A stretch of DNA of 36,296 nucleotides, taken from contig CBINBI010000030.1 in NCBI GenBank assembly GCA_966248875.1, positions 1 through 36,296 of the forward strand, written 5' to 3'. The notes beneath the pieces were generated by a model. The model was not told where the DNA came from and did no database searches. It saw nothing but the letters and a program-made list of their open reading frames with translations. Position numbers and translations under genes: made by a program. This stretch comes from Dokdonella_A sp966248875 (GTDB taxonomy: Bacteria; Pseudomonadota; Gammaproteobacteria; Xanthomonadales; Rhodanobacteraceae). Shown here piece after piece: positions 15,462 to 23,500 of this stretch. Position 1 is the first letter of the stretch; the number at the start of each line of letters is the position of its first letter.

Positions 15462-16352
15462 ATGGATTTCGATTTCGCTCTGCTGCTGGTCGTCCTCACC
15501 GGTGTCTCCGGCCTGCTCTGGCTGGCCGATCGCCTGCTCCTGGCGCCGTCGCGCCGCCGGCGTTCCGCAGCGCTCGCCACGATGACCTCGCTGCCCGCCG
15601 CCGAGCGCAAGACGCGCGCCGAAGAGGCGCTTCGCGAGCCGGTCGTCATCGAGTACGCGCGTTCGTTCTTCCCGGTGCTGCTCCTGATCCTGCTGTTTCG
15701 TTCGTTCCTCGCCGAGCCGTTCAAGATCCCGTCGGGGTCGATGATGCCCACGCTGCTGATCGGCGATTTCATCCTGGTCAACAAGTTCGCCTATGGCCTG
15801 CGCCTGCCTGTGCTGAACACCAAGGTCATCCCGATCGGCGAGCCCAAGCGCGGCGACGTGTTCGTGTTCCGCTATCCCGGCTACACCTGCGAGCGCGACG
15901 GCAAGGAAGTGCGCAGCGGCCGGCCGTGCGAGTACCCGATCGAGCCGGTGCCGCGGGAGGACTACATCAAAAGGGTGATCGGCCTGCCGGGCGACGAGAT
16001 CACCTATCGCAACAAGACGCTCTACGTGAACGGCAAGGAGGTCCCGGAGAGTTATCTCGGCCCCTACGTCGGGCCGACCGAGCCGACCAGCCGCATGGAC
16101 GGCGCGCAGGTCAAGCTGGAGCAGCTCGACGGGGTCGATCACCGCACCATCGAGATTCCGCGGGCGCAGGTCGGCCACGAAGGAACGTGGAAAGTGCCGG
16201 ATGGTTACTACTTCGCGATGGGCGACAACCGCGATAATAGCCTCGACAGCCGGTTCTGGGGGTTCGTGCCGGAGGCCAACCTGGTCGGAAGGGCGATGAT
16301 CATCTGGATGAACTGGAGTGATCTCGGCCGCATCGGCACCGTGATCAAATAG
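15462..16352 (+). CDS. lepB: Signal peptidase I
   Basis: LepB cleaves signal peptides from exported proteins at the periplasmic face of the inner membrane. Two membrane segments lie near the N-terminus (about residues 4-25 and 66-84), then the catalytic Ser in PSGSMMPTLL (S93) and the catalytic Lys in YIKRVIGLPGD (K170). GDNRDNSLDSRFWG near the C-terminus is box E of the family. The sequence holds two tandem ATG codons (15459 and 15462); the second has the better distance from AAGGA and is used, giving 296 residues. Cys143 and Cys156 could form the disulfide known in the E. coli enzyme region. It follows lepA as in most proteobacteria. Confidence 0.96.
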   Translation: MDFDFALLLVVLTGVSGLLWLADRLLLAPSRRRRSAALATMTSLPAAERKTRAEEALREPVVIEYARSFFPVLLLILLFRSFLAEPFKIPSGSMMPTLLIGDFILVNKFAYGLRLPVLNTKVIPIGEPKRGDVFVFRYPGYTCERDGKEVRSGRPCEYPIEPVPREDYIKRVIGLPGDEITYRNKTLYVNGKEVPESYLGPYVGPTEPTSRMDGAQVKLEQLDGVDHRTIEIPRAQVGHEGTWKVPDGYYFAMGDNRDNSLDSRFWGFVPEANLVGRAMIIWMNWSDLGRIGTVIK

Positions 16353-16453
16353 GACGCGCAGACCGGGCCGGGCATCGGCATCGCCACAGGACACTCCTTC
16401 GCGCGCCGCGGCAGGACGCAGGGCTCGCGAGCCTCTCAACAGGGGAGACGCAC

Positions 16454-16837
16454 ATGCAGCGCAATATCCGGGGTATCACCCTGATCGGATTTCTGGTCCT
16501 GCTCTGTGTCGCGGGCTTCTTCGCCTATCTCGCGATGCGCCTGGTGCCGGTGTACGTCGAGTACTTCGGCGTCGTCAAGGCGATGGAGATGGTGAAGAAC
16601 GAGCCCGGCGCGGCGCAGCGCTCGGTCGAGGAGATCCGCCGCGACCTCAGCCTCAAGTTCGACACACAGTACGTCGACGACGCCACCGTGCCGCCGCAGG
16701 CGATCCAGCTCCGCCGCGAGGGCGGCGGTGCGACGCTTCGCATCGCCTACGAAAAGCGCGTACCCTTCATGTACAACATCGACCTCGTCGCGACGTTCGA
16801 CAAATCCGTCAATCTGCGCAATGCCGGTGGCGAATAG
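16454..16837 (+). CDS. DUF4845 membrane-anchored protein
   Basis: A 127-residue protein of the DUF4845 family; function unknown. The N-terminus MQRNIRGITLIGFLVLLCVAGFFAYLA looks like a type IV pilin-like or minor-pseudopilin-like membrane helix (RGITLIGFL resembles the pilin G-[FIM]TLIE pattern without the Glu). A soluble part follows (about residues 30-127) with YVEYFGVVKAMEMV and VPFMYNIDLVATFDKSV. The gene sits between lepB and rnc, its usual place in Xanthomonadales and Betaproteobacteria, and overlaps rnc by 17 bases. A strong ribosome site AGGGGAG precedes the ATG. The close link to signal peptidase may mean it is an inner-membrane partner, but nothing shows this directly. Confidence 0.88.
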   Translation: MQRNIRGITLIGFLVLLCVAGFFAYLAMRLVPVYVEYFGVVKAMEMVKNEPGAAQRSVEEIRRDLSLKFDTQYVDDATVPPQAIQLRREGGGATLRIAYEKRVPFMYNIDLVATFDKSVNLRNAGGE

Positions 16838-17501
16838 CGCGTCCGCAGCGCTCGGCCATACATTCCACGATCCCGCGCTGCTTGCGCAGGCGCTGACGCA
16901 CCGCAGCGCCGGGCACCACAACAACGAGCGGCTGGAGTTCCTCGGCGACGCGCTGGTCAATGCGATCGTCGCCGAGCTGATCTTCGAGCAGCATCCGCGT
17001 GCCGACGAGGGCGAGATGACGCGCCTGCGCGCCGCACTGGTCAACGGCACCGCGCTCGCGGCGATCGCACGCGATGCCGAGATCGGCGACCTCCTGCGTC
17101 TCGGCCCGGGCGAGCTCAAGAGCGGCGGCTTCCGCCGCGACTCGATTCTCGCCGACGCCTTGGAAGCCATCATCGCCGCCATCTATCTCGACGCCGGCTG
17201 GGCCACCTGCCGCACGATCGTGCGCGGCCTCTTCGCCGGCCGCAGCGCGATCGAAGGCGTCGCGCCCAAGGACGCCAAGACACGCCTGCAGGAACGCCTG
17301 CAGGCCAACGCGCTGCCGCTGCCGGTCTACGAGCTCGTCGCAAGCCACGGCGACGATCACGCCAAGACGTTCGACGTCGAGGTCCGTGTCGACGCGCTCG
17401 GCGTCCGCGCGCTTGGTACGGGGTCCACGCGGCGCGGCGCCGAGCAGGCCGCTGCCGAGCGCGCGCTCGTCGCCGTCGAGGCCGGCTTGCGCCATGAGTG
17501 A
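16821..17501 (+). CDS. rnc: Ribonuclease III
   Basis: RNase III cuts double-stranded RNA, including rRNA precursors. The 226-residue protein has the signature NNERLEFLGDALVN (residues 34-47) with metal-binding E39 and D43, the second acidic pair in DSILADALEAIIAAIYLD, and a C-terminal double-stranded RNA-binding domain (about 150-222) with KTRLQERLQ, PVYELVASHGDDHAKTFDVEV and GSTRRGAEQAAAERAL. The ATG at 16821 lies inside the end of the DUF4845 gene; a GTG two codons later is possible. The gene overlaps era by 8 bases, so the two are probably translated together. The frame is open further upstream without coding character. Confidence 0.97.
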   Translation: MPVANSASAALGHTFHDPALLAQALTHRSAGHHNNERLEFLGDALVNAIVAELIFEQHPRADEGEMTRLRAALVNGTALAAIARDAEIGDLLRLGPGELKSGGFRRDSILADALEAIIAAIYLDAGWATCRTIVRGLFAGRSAIEGVAPKDAKTRLQERLQANALPLPVYELVASHGDDHAKTFDVEVRVDALGVRALGTGSTRRGAEQAAAERALVAVEAGLRHE

Positions 17502-18399
17502 TCCTGCGCCGGTCGCGCACCGCTTCGGTCACGTCGCGCTGGTCGGACGGCCGAACGTCGGCAAGTCGACGTTGCTCAACACGCTGGTCGGCGCACGGCT
17601 CAGCATCGTGACGCCAAAGCCGCAGACCACGCGACATCGCATTCTCGGCATCGCCACGCGCCCGGACGCGCAGATCGCCTTTCTCGACACGCCCGGCCTG
17701 CACAGAGGCGGCAAGCGCGCCATGAACCGCCAGTTGAACCGCGTCGCGCGCGAGGTGCCCGCCGAGGCCGATCTCACGGTGCACGTCATCGAAGCCCTGC
17801 GCTGGACCGACGAGGACGAGGAGGTCTGGAACCTCCTCGCCCGGCATCCGCAGCCGCGCATTCTCGCGATGAACAAGGTCGATCGCATCGCGGACAAGCC
17901 GCGCCTGCTGCCGTTCGCCGCCGAGGTGACTCGCGAGCGGGACTACGCTGCCGTGCACTTCGTAGCCGCGAAGCGCGGCGACGGCGTCGCGGCCCTGCTC
18001 GATGACATCGTCGCGCGGCTGCCCGAGGGTCCCGCCGCGTACGGCGAGGACGAGATGACCGACCGCAGCGAGCGCTTCCTTGCCGCGGAGTTCGTACGCG
18101 AGCAGCTGATGCTCCGCTTTTCCGCCGAATTGCCTTATGCCACCGCAGTGGAAATCGAGCGCTTCGAGGACACCGGCGGCGTCGCGCACATCGGCGCGGT
18201 CATCTGGGTCGAGCGCGAAGGCCAGAAGGCGATCGTCATCGGCAGCGGCGGACAGGCGCTGAAGGCGATCGGCACGGCCGCGCGCCTCGCCATGGAGCGC
18301 ATGTTCGGTCGGCGCGTCTTCCTCGAGCTGTGGGTGCGCGTGCGCGAGTCGTGGAGCGACGACGAGGCGGCGCTGCGAAAATTCGGGTATGAGGAATGA
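17494..18399 (+). CDS. era: GTPase Era
   Basis: Era is a GTPase that binds the 3' end of 16S rRNA and helps mature the 30S subunit. The 301-residue protein begins with G1 VGRPNVGKST (about residues 17-26), followed by the effector segment PKPQTTRHRI, G3 DTPGLH, and G4 NKVD. The C-terminal KH domain spans about residues 195-301 with EIERFED and VIGSGGQALKAIGTAARL; the loop GxxG here reads GSGG, with Ser where many Era proteins have Lys. The ATG at 17494 overlaps the end of rnc. RecO follows after 54 bases. Confidence 0.97.
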   Translation: MSDPAPVAHRFGHVALVGRPNVGKSTLLNTLVGARLSIVTPKPQTTRHRILGIATRPDAQIAFLDTPGLHRGGKRAMNRQLNRVAREVPAEADLTVHVIEALRWTDEDEEVWNLLARHPQPRILAMNKVDRIADKPRLLPFAAEVTRERDYAAVHFVAAKRGDGVAALLDDIVARLPEGPAAYGEDEMTDRSERFLAAEFVREQLMLRFSAELPYATAVEIERFEDTGGVAHIGAVIWVEREGQKAIVIGSGGQALKAIGTAARLAMERMFGRRVFLELWVRVRESWSDDEAALRKFGYEE

Positions 18400-18453
18400 G
18401 GGCGAGGGGCGGGTGAGCGCCTTCCGTCGCCGACCGCTGATGCCGATGCACCG

Positions 18454-19209
18454 ATGCGCACCGAGGCTCAACCCGCCTTCATCCTGCACTCGCGGCCGTA
18501 TCGCGAAACCTCGCTGCTGATCGAGGCCTTCACGCGCGATCACGGCCGGGTCGGGCTCGTCGCACGCGGTGTGCGCGGCGGCCGAGGACGATTTTCGCGC
18601 GCCGCGCTGCAGCCGTTGCAGCCGCTGCTGCTGGACTGGAGCGCGCGCGGGGAGCTCGGCACGCTGATCCAGGCCGAGCCGACCGGCACGCGCTGGATGC
18701 TTTCCGGCGACGCGCTGCTCGCCGGCATGTACGTCAACGAGCTGGTTCTGCGCCTGACCAGCCGAAACGACGCCCATCCCGCCGCGTTCGCGGCCTACAC
18801 CGACTGCCTCGCGCGCCTCGCGGAAAGGCCGGGCATCGCCTGGACGCTGCGCCGCTTCGAACGCGATCTCCTCGCCGAGCTTGGATACGCGCTGATGCTG
18901 ACGCAAACGGCCGCGGGCACGCCAGTCGACCCGCGCGATGCCTACGCGTACGTCGCCGACACAGGCCCGGTGCCGTGGCGTGAAGACAGCGGGTTCCCGC
19001 GCGTCGGCGGTGCCGCGCTGCTCGCGCTCGATCGCGATCAGGAGCCGGCGGAGCCCGAGCTCGCCGAGCTGCGGCGGATGATGCGCTCGGTGATCCATCA
19101 CCTCGTCGGAAATCTCAACGCATGGGCGCTGTCCGCGCGGCGTTTGAGCGGCGCCGAGCCGGGCTCGCGCGAAGCGAGCCCTACCGGCGACGGCTCGAGT
19201 TTCGTCTAG
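18454..19209 (+). CDS. recO: DNA repair protein RecO
   Basis: RecO loads RecA on gapped DNA together with RecR and anneals SSB-coated strands. The 251-residue protein has the N-terminal OB fold (AFILHSRPYRETSLLIEAFTRDHGRVGLVARGVRG in two halves, residues 8-25 and 26-42), RGGRGRFSRAALQPLQPLLL and the helical C-terminal domain with GMYVNELVLRL and FERDLLAELGYAL. No zinc-binding cysteines are present, as in many gammaproteobacterial RecO. It closes the lepA-to-recO run; pdxJ, the common next gene, is not here. Its TAG stop shares the palindrome CTAG (19206-19209) with the stop of the converging receiver-Hpt gene. Confidence 0.95.
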   Translation: MRTEAQPAFILHSRPYRETSLLIEAFTRDHGRVGLVARGVRGGRGRFSRAALQPLQPLLLDWSARGELGTLIQAEPTGTRWMLSGDALLAGMYVNELVLRLTSRNDAHPAAFAAYTDCLARLAERPGIAWTLRRFERDLLAELGYALMLTQTAAGTPVDPRDAYAYVADTGPVPWREDSGFPRVGGAALLALDRDQEPAEPELAELRRMMRSVIHHLVGNLNAWALSARRLSGAEPGSREASPTGDGSSFV

Positions 19210-19940
19210 CGCGACGGCACCGAAGCGGCGAGCCGTGCGCGGACCTCCGCACAGGCCGCGAGAAAATCGGCGATCGCGGTCTCCGGCCACGCCGGCGCCG
19301 CCAAGGCCGCGCGCAGCTTCGCACCGGCACGCGCGAGCGCGGGCGCGCCGCAGAATCCGGCCGAGGCGTCCAGGCGGTGCAGCCGATCGCGTAACGCAGC
19401 GGCGTCGCCACGCGCGCACATGTCGGCCAGCTCCGCCGGCAGCGCGTCCAGCTCGGCGATCAAGAGGCCACGCAAGGCAGCGAGAATCGACGCGTCACCG
19501 CCGGTCGCGACGAGAGCCCGTGCGTCGTCGAGATCGCGTTCGTCGATGTCCGTCGTGTGCGCGGAGCCCGGCCCGATTTCGAGATATCGCCCCAGGGCCG
19601 TCCGCAAACCCTCGACGGTGACGGGCTTCGCGACGACATTCGCGAAGCCCGCGCCGATCAGTGCGAGGCGCGTGGTCTCGTCGGCGCCGGCCGTGGTCGC
19701 CAGCGCGACGGCTTCGCGCGACGGACCGGGCAGGGCGCGGATGCGGGCCAGCGCATCGGCGCCATCGAGCCCGGGCATGCGTGCGTCGAGCAGCAGCAGG
19801 TCGAAACGCGAACGCCGCGCCAGGGCGACGGCTTCGGTGCCGTCGCGCGCGCTTTCGCTCTCGAGGCCGATCTGCGCCAGCACGTCCTCGAAAAAGCGAA
19901 GACTGACCGGATTGTCGTCGGCAACGAGGACGTTAGGCAC
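19206..19940 (-). CDS. Response regulator with C-terminal Hpt phosphotransfer domain
   Basis: A 244-residue soluble phosphorelay protein. The receiver (about 1-120) has the acidic pair D8/D9, phospho-Asp D52 in LLLLDARMPGLDG, a Thr/Ala region at 80-83 and Lys105 in AKPVT, so it looks functional. The Hpt domain (about 130-240) has the phospho-His H188 in LHRLDASAGFCGA; in most Hpt domains this reads HxLKG, so Lys is replaced by Asp191 and Gly by Ala. It has no kinase, DNA-binding or enzyme domain, so it should act as an intermediate of a hybrid-kinase phosphorelay. The kinase is not in the window. The start is GTG (19940), 43 bases from the divergent ydbH start. Confidence 0.85.
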   Translation of the reverse strand: MPNVLVADDNPVSLRFFEDVLAQIGLESESARDGTEAVALARRSRFDLLLLDARMPGLDGADALARIRALPGPSREAVALATTAGADETTRLALIGAGFANVVAKPVTVEGLRTALGRYLEIGPGSAHTTDIDERDLDDARALVATGGDASILAALRGLLIAELDALPAELADMCARGDAAALRDRLHRLDASAGFCGAPALARAGAKLRAALAAPAWPETAIADFLAACAEVRARLAASVPSR

Positions 19941-19983
19941 GGCTCAGACGGGATTCGGTGCGACGCTGGCAGAATGGCTGCCC

Positions 19984-22791
19984 ATGCGCGCATCGTCAAT
20001 CACCCAGGGCCGCGTCGGCGTTCAGTATCGCTGTCGGATTTTCGTCGGCGCGTGCGGCCTGCTGATGCTGGCAACGCTGCACGCCCGCACATTGACGTTG
20101 CACGCCGACCGGCTGCGCGCGCCGGAGGTTGAGGCGATCGGCATCGATCTCGTCGTCCGGGAAGGCGCCGAGGGCATGCTGCGCCTCGACATCCGCCGGC
20201 TCGACGCACCGACGCTCGGCCTTGCGGATGCTCTTGCGTGGCAGTGCATGCTGAGCCCTGCGGAGAACGGTGCGCGCACCTGCGCGGGCCCGGTGCGGCT
20301 CGGAGCAGCGAATGCCGGTCGGGAAGCGCAGCTCGGTGTGCGCGTCGGGCGCGATCGTGTCGCGCTGGATCTCGCGCGCGGCGATGCGACCGTACGCATC
20401 GCGCTGCCATTCGGCGACGGCGATCCGGTCATGCTCGATCTTGCGAGGATTCCTGCCGCGTGGCTGCGCGCACCGCTCGCGCGTGCCTGGCCGAATGGTG
20501 AGCTCCGCGATGGCAGGCTCGATGCGGGCATCGTTCTTGAATCCGGCGGCGCCGTCGACGGCCACTACGCGATCGAGGACGTCACGCTGAACACGAGCGA
20601 CGGCGCGCTGGCCGGCGAAAGCGTCACTGCGAGCGGTCGGCTCCATGTCGAGGATCTTTCGGCGGAGCCGCACGTCGTCGTCGATGCGTCGTTGCGCCAC
20701 GGCCGTTTGCGATTCGGAGACGTGCGGTTCGATCTGCCGGACACGCCGGTGGCCTTTGCGCTCGATGTGGCCGCCCAGGGAGAAGAATGGCTCGTCAACG
20801 AGCTGAGCTGGCGCGACGCCGGCACGCTGGAGTTCGGCGCGAGCGGCGTCTGGCAACCATCGCGTCAGGACGCGCTGCGCAAGCTCGACGTCCGCATCGA
20901 CCGCGCCGTGTTTCCGGCAGCGATGCAGCGTTACGCGAGCAGCATGGCGGCGTCGCAGGGCTGGACCGGATGGCAGGCGAAAGGCGGGCTTTCGGGCGAG
21001 TTCACGCTGGACGAGGGCCCGCAGCGCATCGCGCTCGCCTTCGACCGCTTCGATCTCGACGATGGCGGGCAGTTCTCGATCCGCGGCCTCGACGGCACGT
21101 TCGACTGGAGCGCTCACGGCGACCGGCCGGCGACCGTGCTGCGCTGGACGTCCCTCAGCGCGGGCGCACTGTCATTGGGCGCGGCGCGGGCCAGCGTGCG
21201 CACTCGAAACGGCGGGATAGAGCTTGCGTCTCCGTTCTCGATTCCGCTCGCGAGCGGATCGCTCGAGTTGAAGCAGCTCTCGTTCGACCCGCGCATCACC
21301 GACGGAATCGCGGCACGCGCCGAGATCGCTCTGCGGAAAATCGGCTACGACAGCGCCGACGGCACGATCGCCGCGGCGAACGTCGACGCGGAATCGACGC
21401 TGGAGGCAAGCGGAACGCTGGCGCAGCCGCGCGTGCAGATGCAGACGCGCTTTCACGGCGGCGAATTCCTGTATGGGCCGTTCTACGTCAAGCTGCCGGA
21501 GACGGCCGTGGAGTCGCACCTCGACGCACGGCGTGCCGGTTCGCGCTGGCGGATCGATCGATTCGACTGGAATGATCCGGGTGTGCTCGAGATCGCGGGC
21601 CATGCCGAAATCGCCCCGGAGGACGCGCGACCGGTTGCGACGATCGACGTCGATCTGCGCCACACCGCGCTCGCGCCGGCGATCGATCGCTACGCGCGCA
21701 GCTGGCTCGCGTCGAAAGGCTACAACGATCTCACGGCGAGCGGATCGCTGTCCGGCGCGTTCCGCTACGGCGCAGACGGCCTGGAACGGCTCGCGTTCAG
21801 CGCACGCGGCGTCGATGTCGACGACGGCGCGGGCCGCTTCCGCTTCGCGGGACTCGACGGTGGCGTGGACTGGAGCTACGGCCAGGAAGTCCCGCCGACA
21901 TCGCTTGGCTGGCAGTCGATGGAATTGTTCCGCATCCCGATCGACGCGGCGAGCGCGGAGCTGCGCTCGCAGGATGCCGCGATCACGCTTGCGCATCCGA
22001 TCGCGATCGGCGTGCTCGGCGGGCAGCTCCGGCTCGAGCGGTTGAGCCTGCAGCCGCGATCACCGCGCGGCGATCGCTACGCCGCCTCGTTCGCGATCGC
22101 CGGCATCGACATGGCGCGGCTCTGCGACGCGCTCGGCTGGCCGCGCTTCGGCGGCAACCTGTCGGGCGGCATTCCGGAAGTGGAGCTCTCCGGCGACACG
22201 GTCGAGCTGCACGGCGGTCTCGATCTCTACGTCTTCGACGGCTATCTCGGCGTCAGCGGGCTCACGCTCGAGCGGCCGTTCGGTGTCGCGCCGTCGCTGC
22301 GCGCCGACATCCACTTCGAGAACTTCGATCTGGAGCAGGTGACCAGCGCGTTCTCGTTCGGCGGCATGAGCGGGCGGCTCGACGGCAAGGTCCGCGGCCT
22401 GCGCCTGGTCGACTGGAGCCCGGTCGCTTTCGACGCCGAGCTGCGCTCCGACAAGGGCGGACGCATGAGCTACAAGGCCGTCGACGACCTGACGGCGCTT
22501 GGCGGCGGCGGCGGAATGTCGAGCAGCCTGCAGACGATGGCGCTCAAGGTGTTCGACACGTTCGGCTATCGCAGGCTCGGCATCCGCTGCGCGCTCACGG
22601 CGGAAGTCTGCACGATGGGCGGCATCGAGCCCGCGGGCGCTACGGATTCAGGCGGTGACAGCTACACTATCGTCGAAGGATCGGGCCTGCCGCGCATCCA
22701 GATCATCGGTCATCGCCGCAAGGTCGCCTGGCCGACCCTGGTCGAGCGCCTCGTCGAGGCGACGCGCGGAGAAGGCCCGGTGGTCCGCTAG
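19984..22791 (+). CDS. ydbH: YdbH-type AsmA-like intermembrane transport protein
   Basis: This 935-residue protein looks like E. coli YdbH (879 residues), one of the three AsmA-like proteins (TamB, YhdP, YdbH) thought to bridge the envelope and move phospholipids to the outer membrane. After a short N-terminus with a hydrophobic stretch (about 19-32) nearly all of it is alternating beta-strand pattern (GRLHVED, LRFGDVRF, GSLELKQLSFDP). The C-terminal 230 residues hold GGLDLYVFDGYLGVSGLTL, FSFGGMSGRLDGKVRGL and a GGGGGMSSSLQTMALKVFDTFGYRRLGI segment, the most YdbH-like part. Residues about 193-436 and 444-691 are a duplication. The identification rests on this pattern and on the YdbL-type gene behind it. 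The start at 19984 follows no strong ribosome site. Confidence 0.8.
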   Translation: MRASSITQGRVGVQYRCRIFVGACGLLMLATLHARTLTLHADRLRAPEVEAIGIDLVVREGAEGMLRLDIRRLDAPTLGLADALAWQCMLSPAENGARTCAGPVRLGAANAGREAQLGVRVGRDRVALDLARGDATVRIALPFGDGDPVMLDLARIPAAWLRAPLARAWPNGELRDGRLDAGIVLESGGAVDGHYAIEDVTLNTSDGALAGESVTASGRLHVEDLSAEPHVVVDASLRHGRLRFGDVRFDLPDTPVAFALDVAAQGEEWLVNELSWRDAGTLEFGASGVWQPSRQDALRKLDVRIDRAVFPAAMQRYASSMAASQGWTGWQAKGGLSGEFTLDEGPQRIALAFDRFDLDDGGQFSIRGLDGTFDWSAHGDRPATVLRWTSLSAGALSLGAARASVRTRNGGIELASPFSIPLASGSLELKQLSFDPRITDGIAARAEIALRKIGYDSADGTIAAANVDAESTLEASGTLAQPRVQMQTRFHGGEFLYGPFYVKLPETAVESHLDARRAGSRWRIDRFDWNDPGVLEIAGHAEIAPEDARPVATIDVDLRHTALAPAIDRYARSWLASKGYNDLTASGSLSGAFRYGADGLERLAFSARGVDVDDGAGRFRFAGLDGGVDWSYGQEVPPTSLGWQSMELFRIPIDAASAELRSQDAAITLAHPIAIGVLGGQLRLERLSLQPRSPRGDRYAASFAIAGIDMARLCDALGWPRFGGNLSGGIPEVELSGDTVELHGGLDLYVFDGYLGVSGLTLERPFGVAPSLRADIHFENFDLEQVTSAFSFGGMSGRLDGKVRGLRLVDWSPVAFDAELRSDKGGRMSYKAVDDLTALGGGGGMSSSLQTMALKVFDTFGYRRLGIRCALTAEVCTMGGIEPAGATDSGGDSYTIVEGSGLPRIQIIGHRRKVAWPTLVERLVEATRGEGPVVR
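20560..22056 (+). repeat. Internal tandem duplication in the YdbH-like protein (two units of about 245 residues)
   Basis: Unit 1 is about residues 193-436 (20560-21291), unit 2 about 444-691 (21313-22056). Matching pairs in order: HGRLRFGDVRFDLPDTP with HGGEFLYGPFYVKLPETA; ELSWRDAGTLEFGASG with RFDWNDPGVLEIAGHA; RYASSMAASQGW with RYARSWLASKGY; GGLSGEF with GSLSGAF; FDLDDGGQFSIRGLDGTFDW with VDVDDGAGRFRFAGLDGGVDW; LASGSLELKQLSFDP with VLGGQLRLERLSLQP. The units have diverged a lot, so this is an old duplication at protein level and not a DNA repeat. Confidence 0.8.
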
Positions 22792-22831
22792 TCTTGAACG
22801 CTGGAACAGCAAGTCACGAGAAGGAGAGGGC

Positions 22832-23431
22832 ATGCGCACGTTGACGATACGAACCCTGCTCGCGGCGGCGGCGCTGGCGCTGCCCGCAGCCTGCGTGACC
22901 ATCAACGTCTACTTTCCGGAAGCGGCGGCCGAGAAGGCGGCCGAGCAGTTCGTCGGCAAGATCATCGACAGCGACGGCGCGGAGCCGCAGTCGCCGCCGC
23001 CCGCCAAGAAGCCGCCCGGTGGCGCGCCGGCGGCGATGCTGCTCGATCTGCTGATTCCGAGCGCGCACGCGCAGCAGGCGAACCTCGACATCCAGACGCC
23101 GCAGATACAGGCGATCCAGTCGCGCATGAAGCAGCGTTTCAATGCGTCGTTGGCGAAGCACTTCGCCAGCGGCGCGATCGGCTTCACGCGCGACGGATTG
23201 GTCGCGGTGCGCGACGCCGCGAGCGTGCCGCTGGCCGAGCGCGCCGCCCTGAATCAGGCCGTCGCCGACGAGAATCGCGACCGGCAGGCGGTGTACCGCG
23301 AGATCGCGGTCGCCAACGGCCATCCGGAGTGGGAAGCGCAGATCCGCTCGACGTTCGCGAGGGAATGGGTACAGAAGGCGAAGCCCGGCTGGTATTACCA
23401 GGATGCCGGCGGCGCCTGGAAACAGAAGTAG
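22832..23431 (+). CDS. ydbL: Lipoprotein with C-terminal YdbL (DUF1318) domain; probable YnbE-YdbL fusion
   Basis: A 199-residue envelope lipoprotein. Residues 1-21 form a signal peptide ending in Cys21 (LPAAC); the mature start reads CVTINVYFPEAAAEKAA. A Pro/Lys linker (about 50-66) comes next, then AAMLLDLLIPSAHAQQ (about 67-82), which looks like the tail of a second signal peptide with an AHA cleavage site. From residue 90 to the end the sequence follows YdbL/DUF1318, with DENRDRQAVYREIAVANG and VQKAKPGWYYQDAGGAWKQK. In E. coli the order is ydbH-ynbE-ydbL, where YnbE is a small lipoprotein with a TIN-type beta segment and YdbL a periplasmic protein. A ynbE-ydbL fusion explains all these parts. 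AAGGAGAGGG precedes the ATG; a terminator follows. Confidence 0.85.
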   Translation: MRTLTIRTLLAAAALALPAACVTINVYFPEAAAEKAAEQFVGKIIDSDGAEPQSPPPAKKPPGGAPAAMLLDLLIPSAHAQQANLDIQTPQIQAIQSRMKQRFNASLAKHFASGAIGFTRDGLVAVRDAASVPLAERAALNQAVADENRDRQAVYREIAVANGHPEWEAQIRSTFAREWVQKAKPGWYYQDAGGAWKQK

Positions 23432-23453
23432 AAATTTTCGCATTCGAGCCTGG

Positions 23454-23483
23454 CGGCCCGCCGTCGCGCGGGCCGTTTTGTTT
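23454..23483 (+). terminator. Intrinsic terminator after the YdbL-type gene
   Basis: Perfect 8-base stem CGGCCCGC (23454-23461) and GCGGGCCG (23468-23475) with a 6-base loop, followed by TTTTGTTT. It closes the ydbH-ydbL transcript 70 bases before rlmD. Confidence 0.85.
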
Positions 23484-23500
23484 GCTCGCCGAAACGCATC

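Noticed and set aside
17170..19419. 749-codon minus-strand frame over era and recO
   Set aside because: Shadow frame crossing three real genes; no domain signature.
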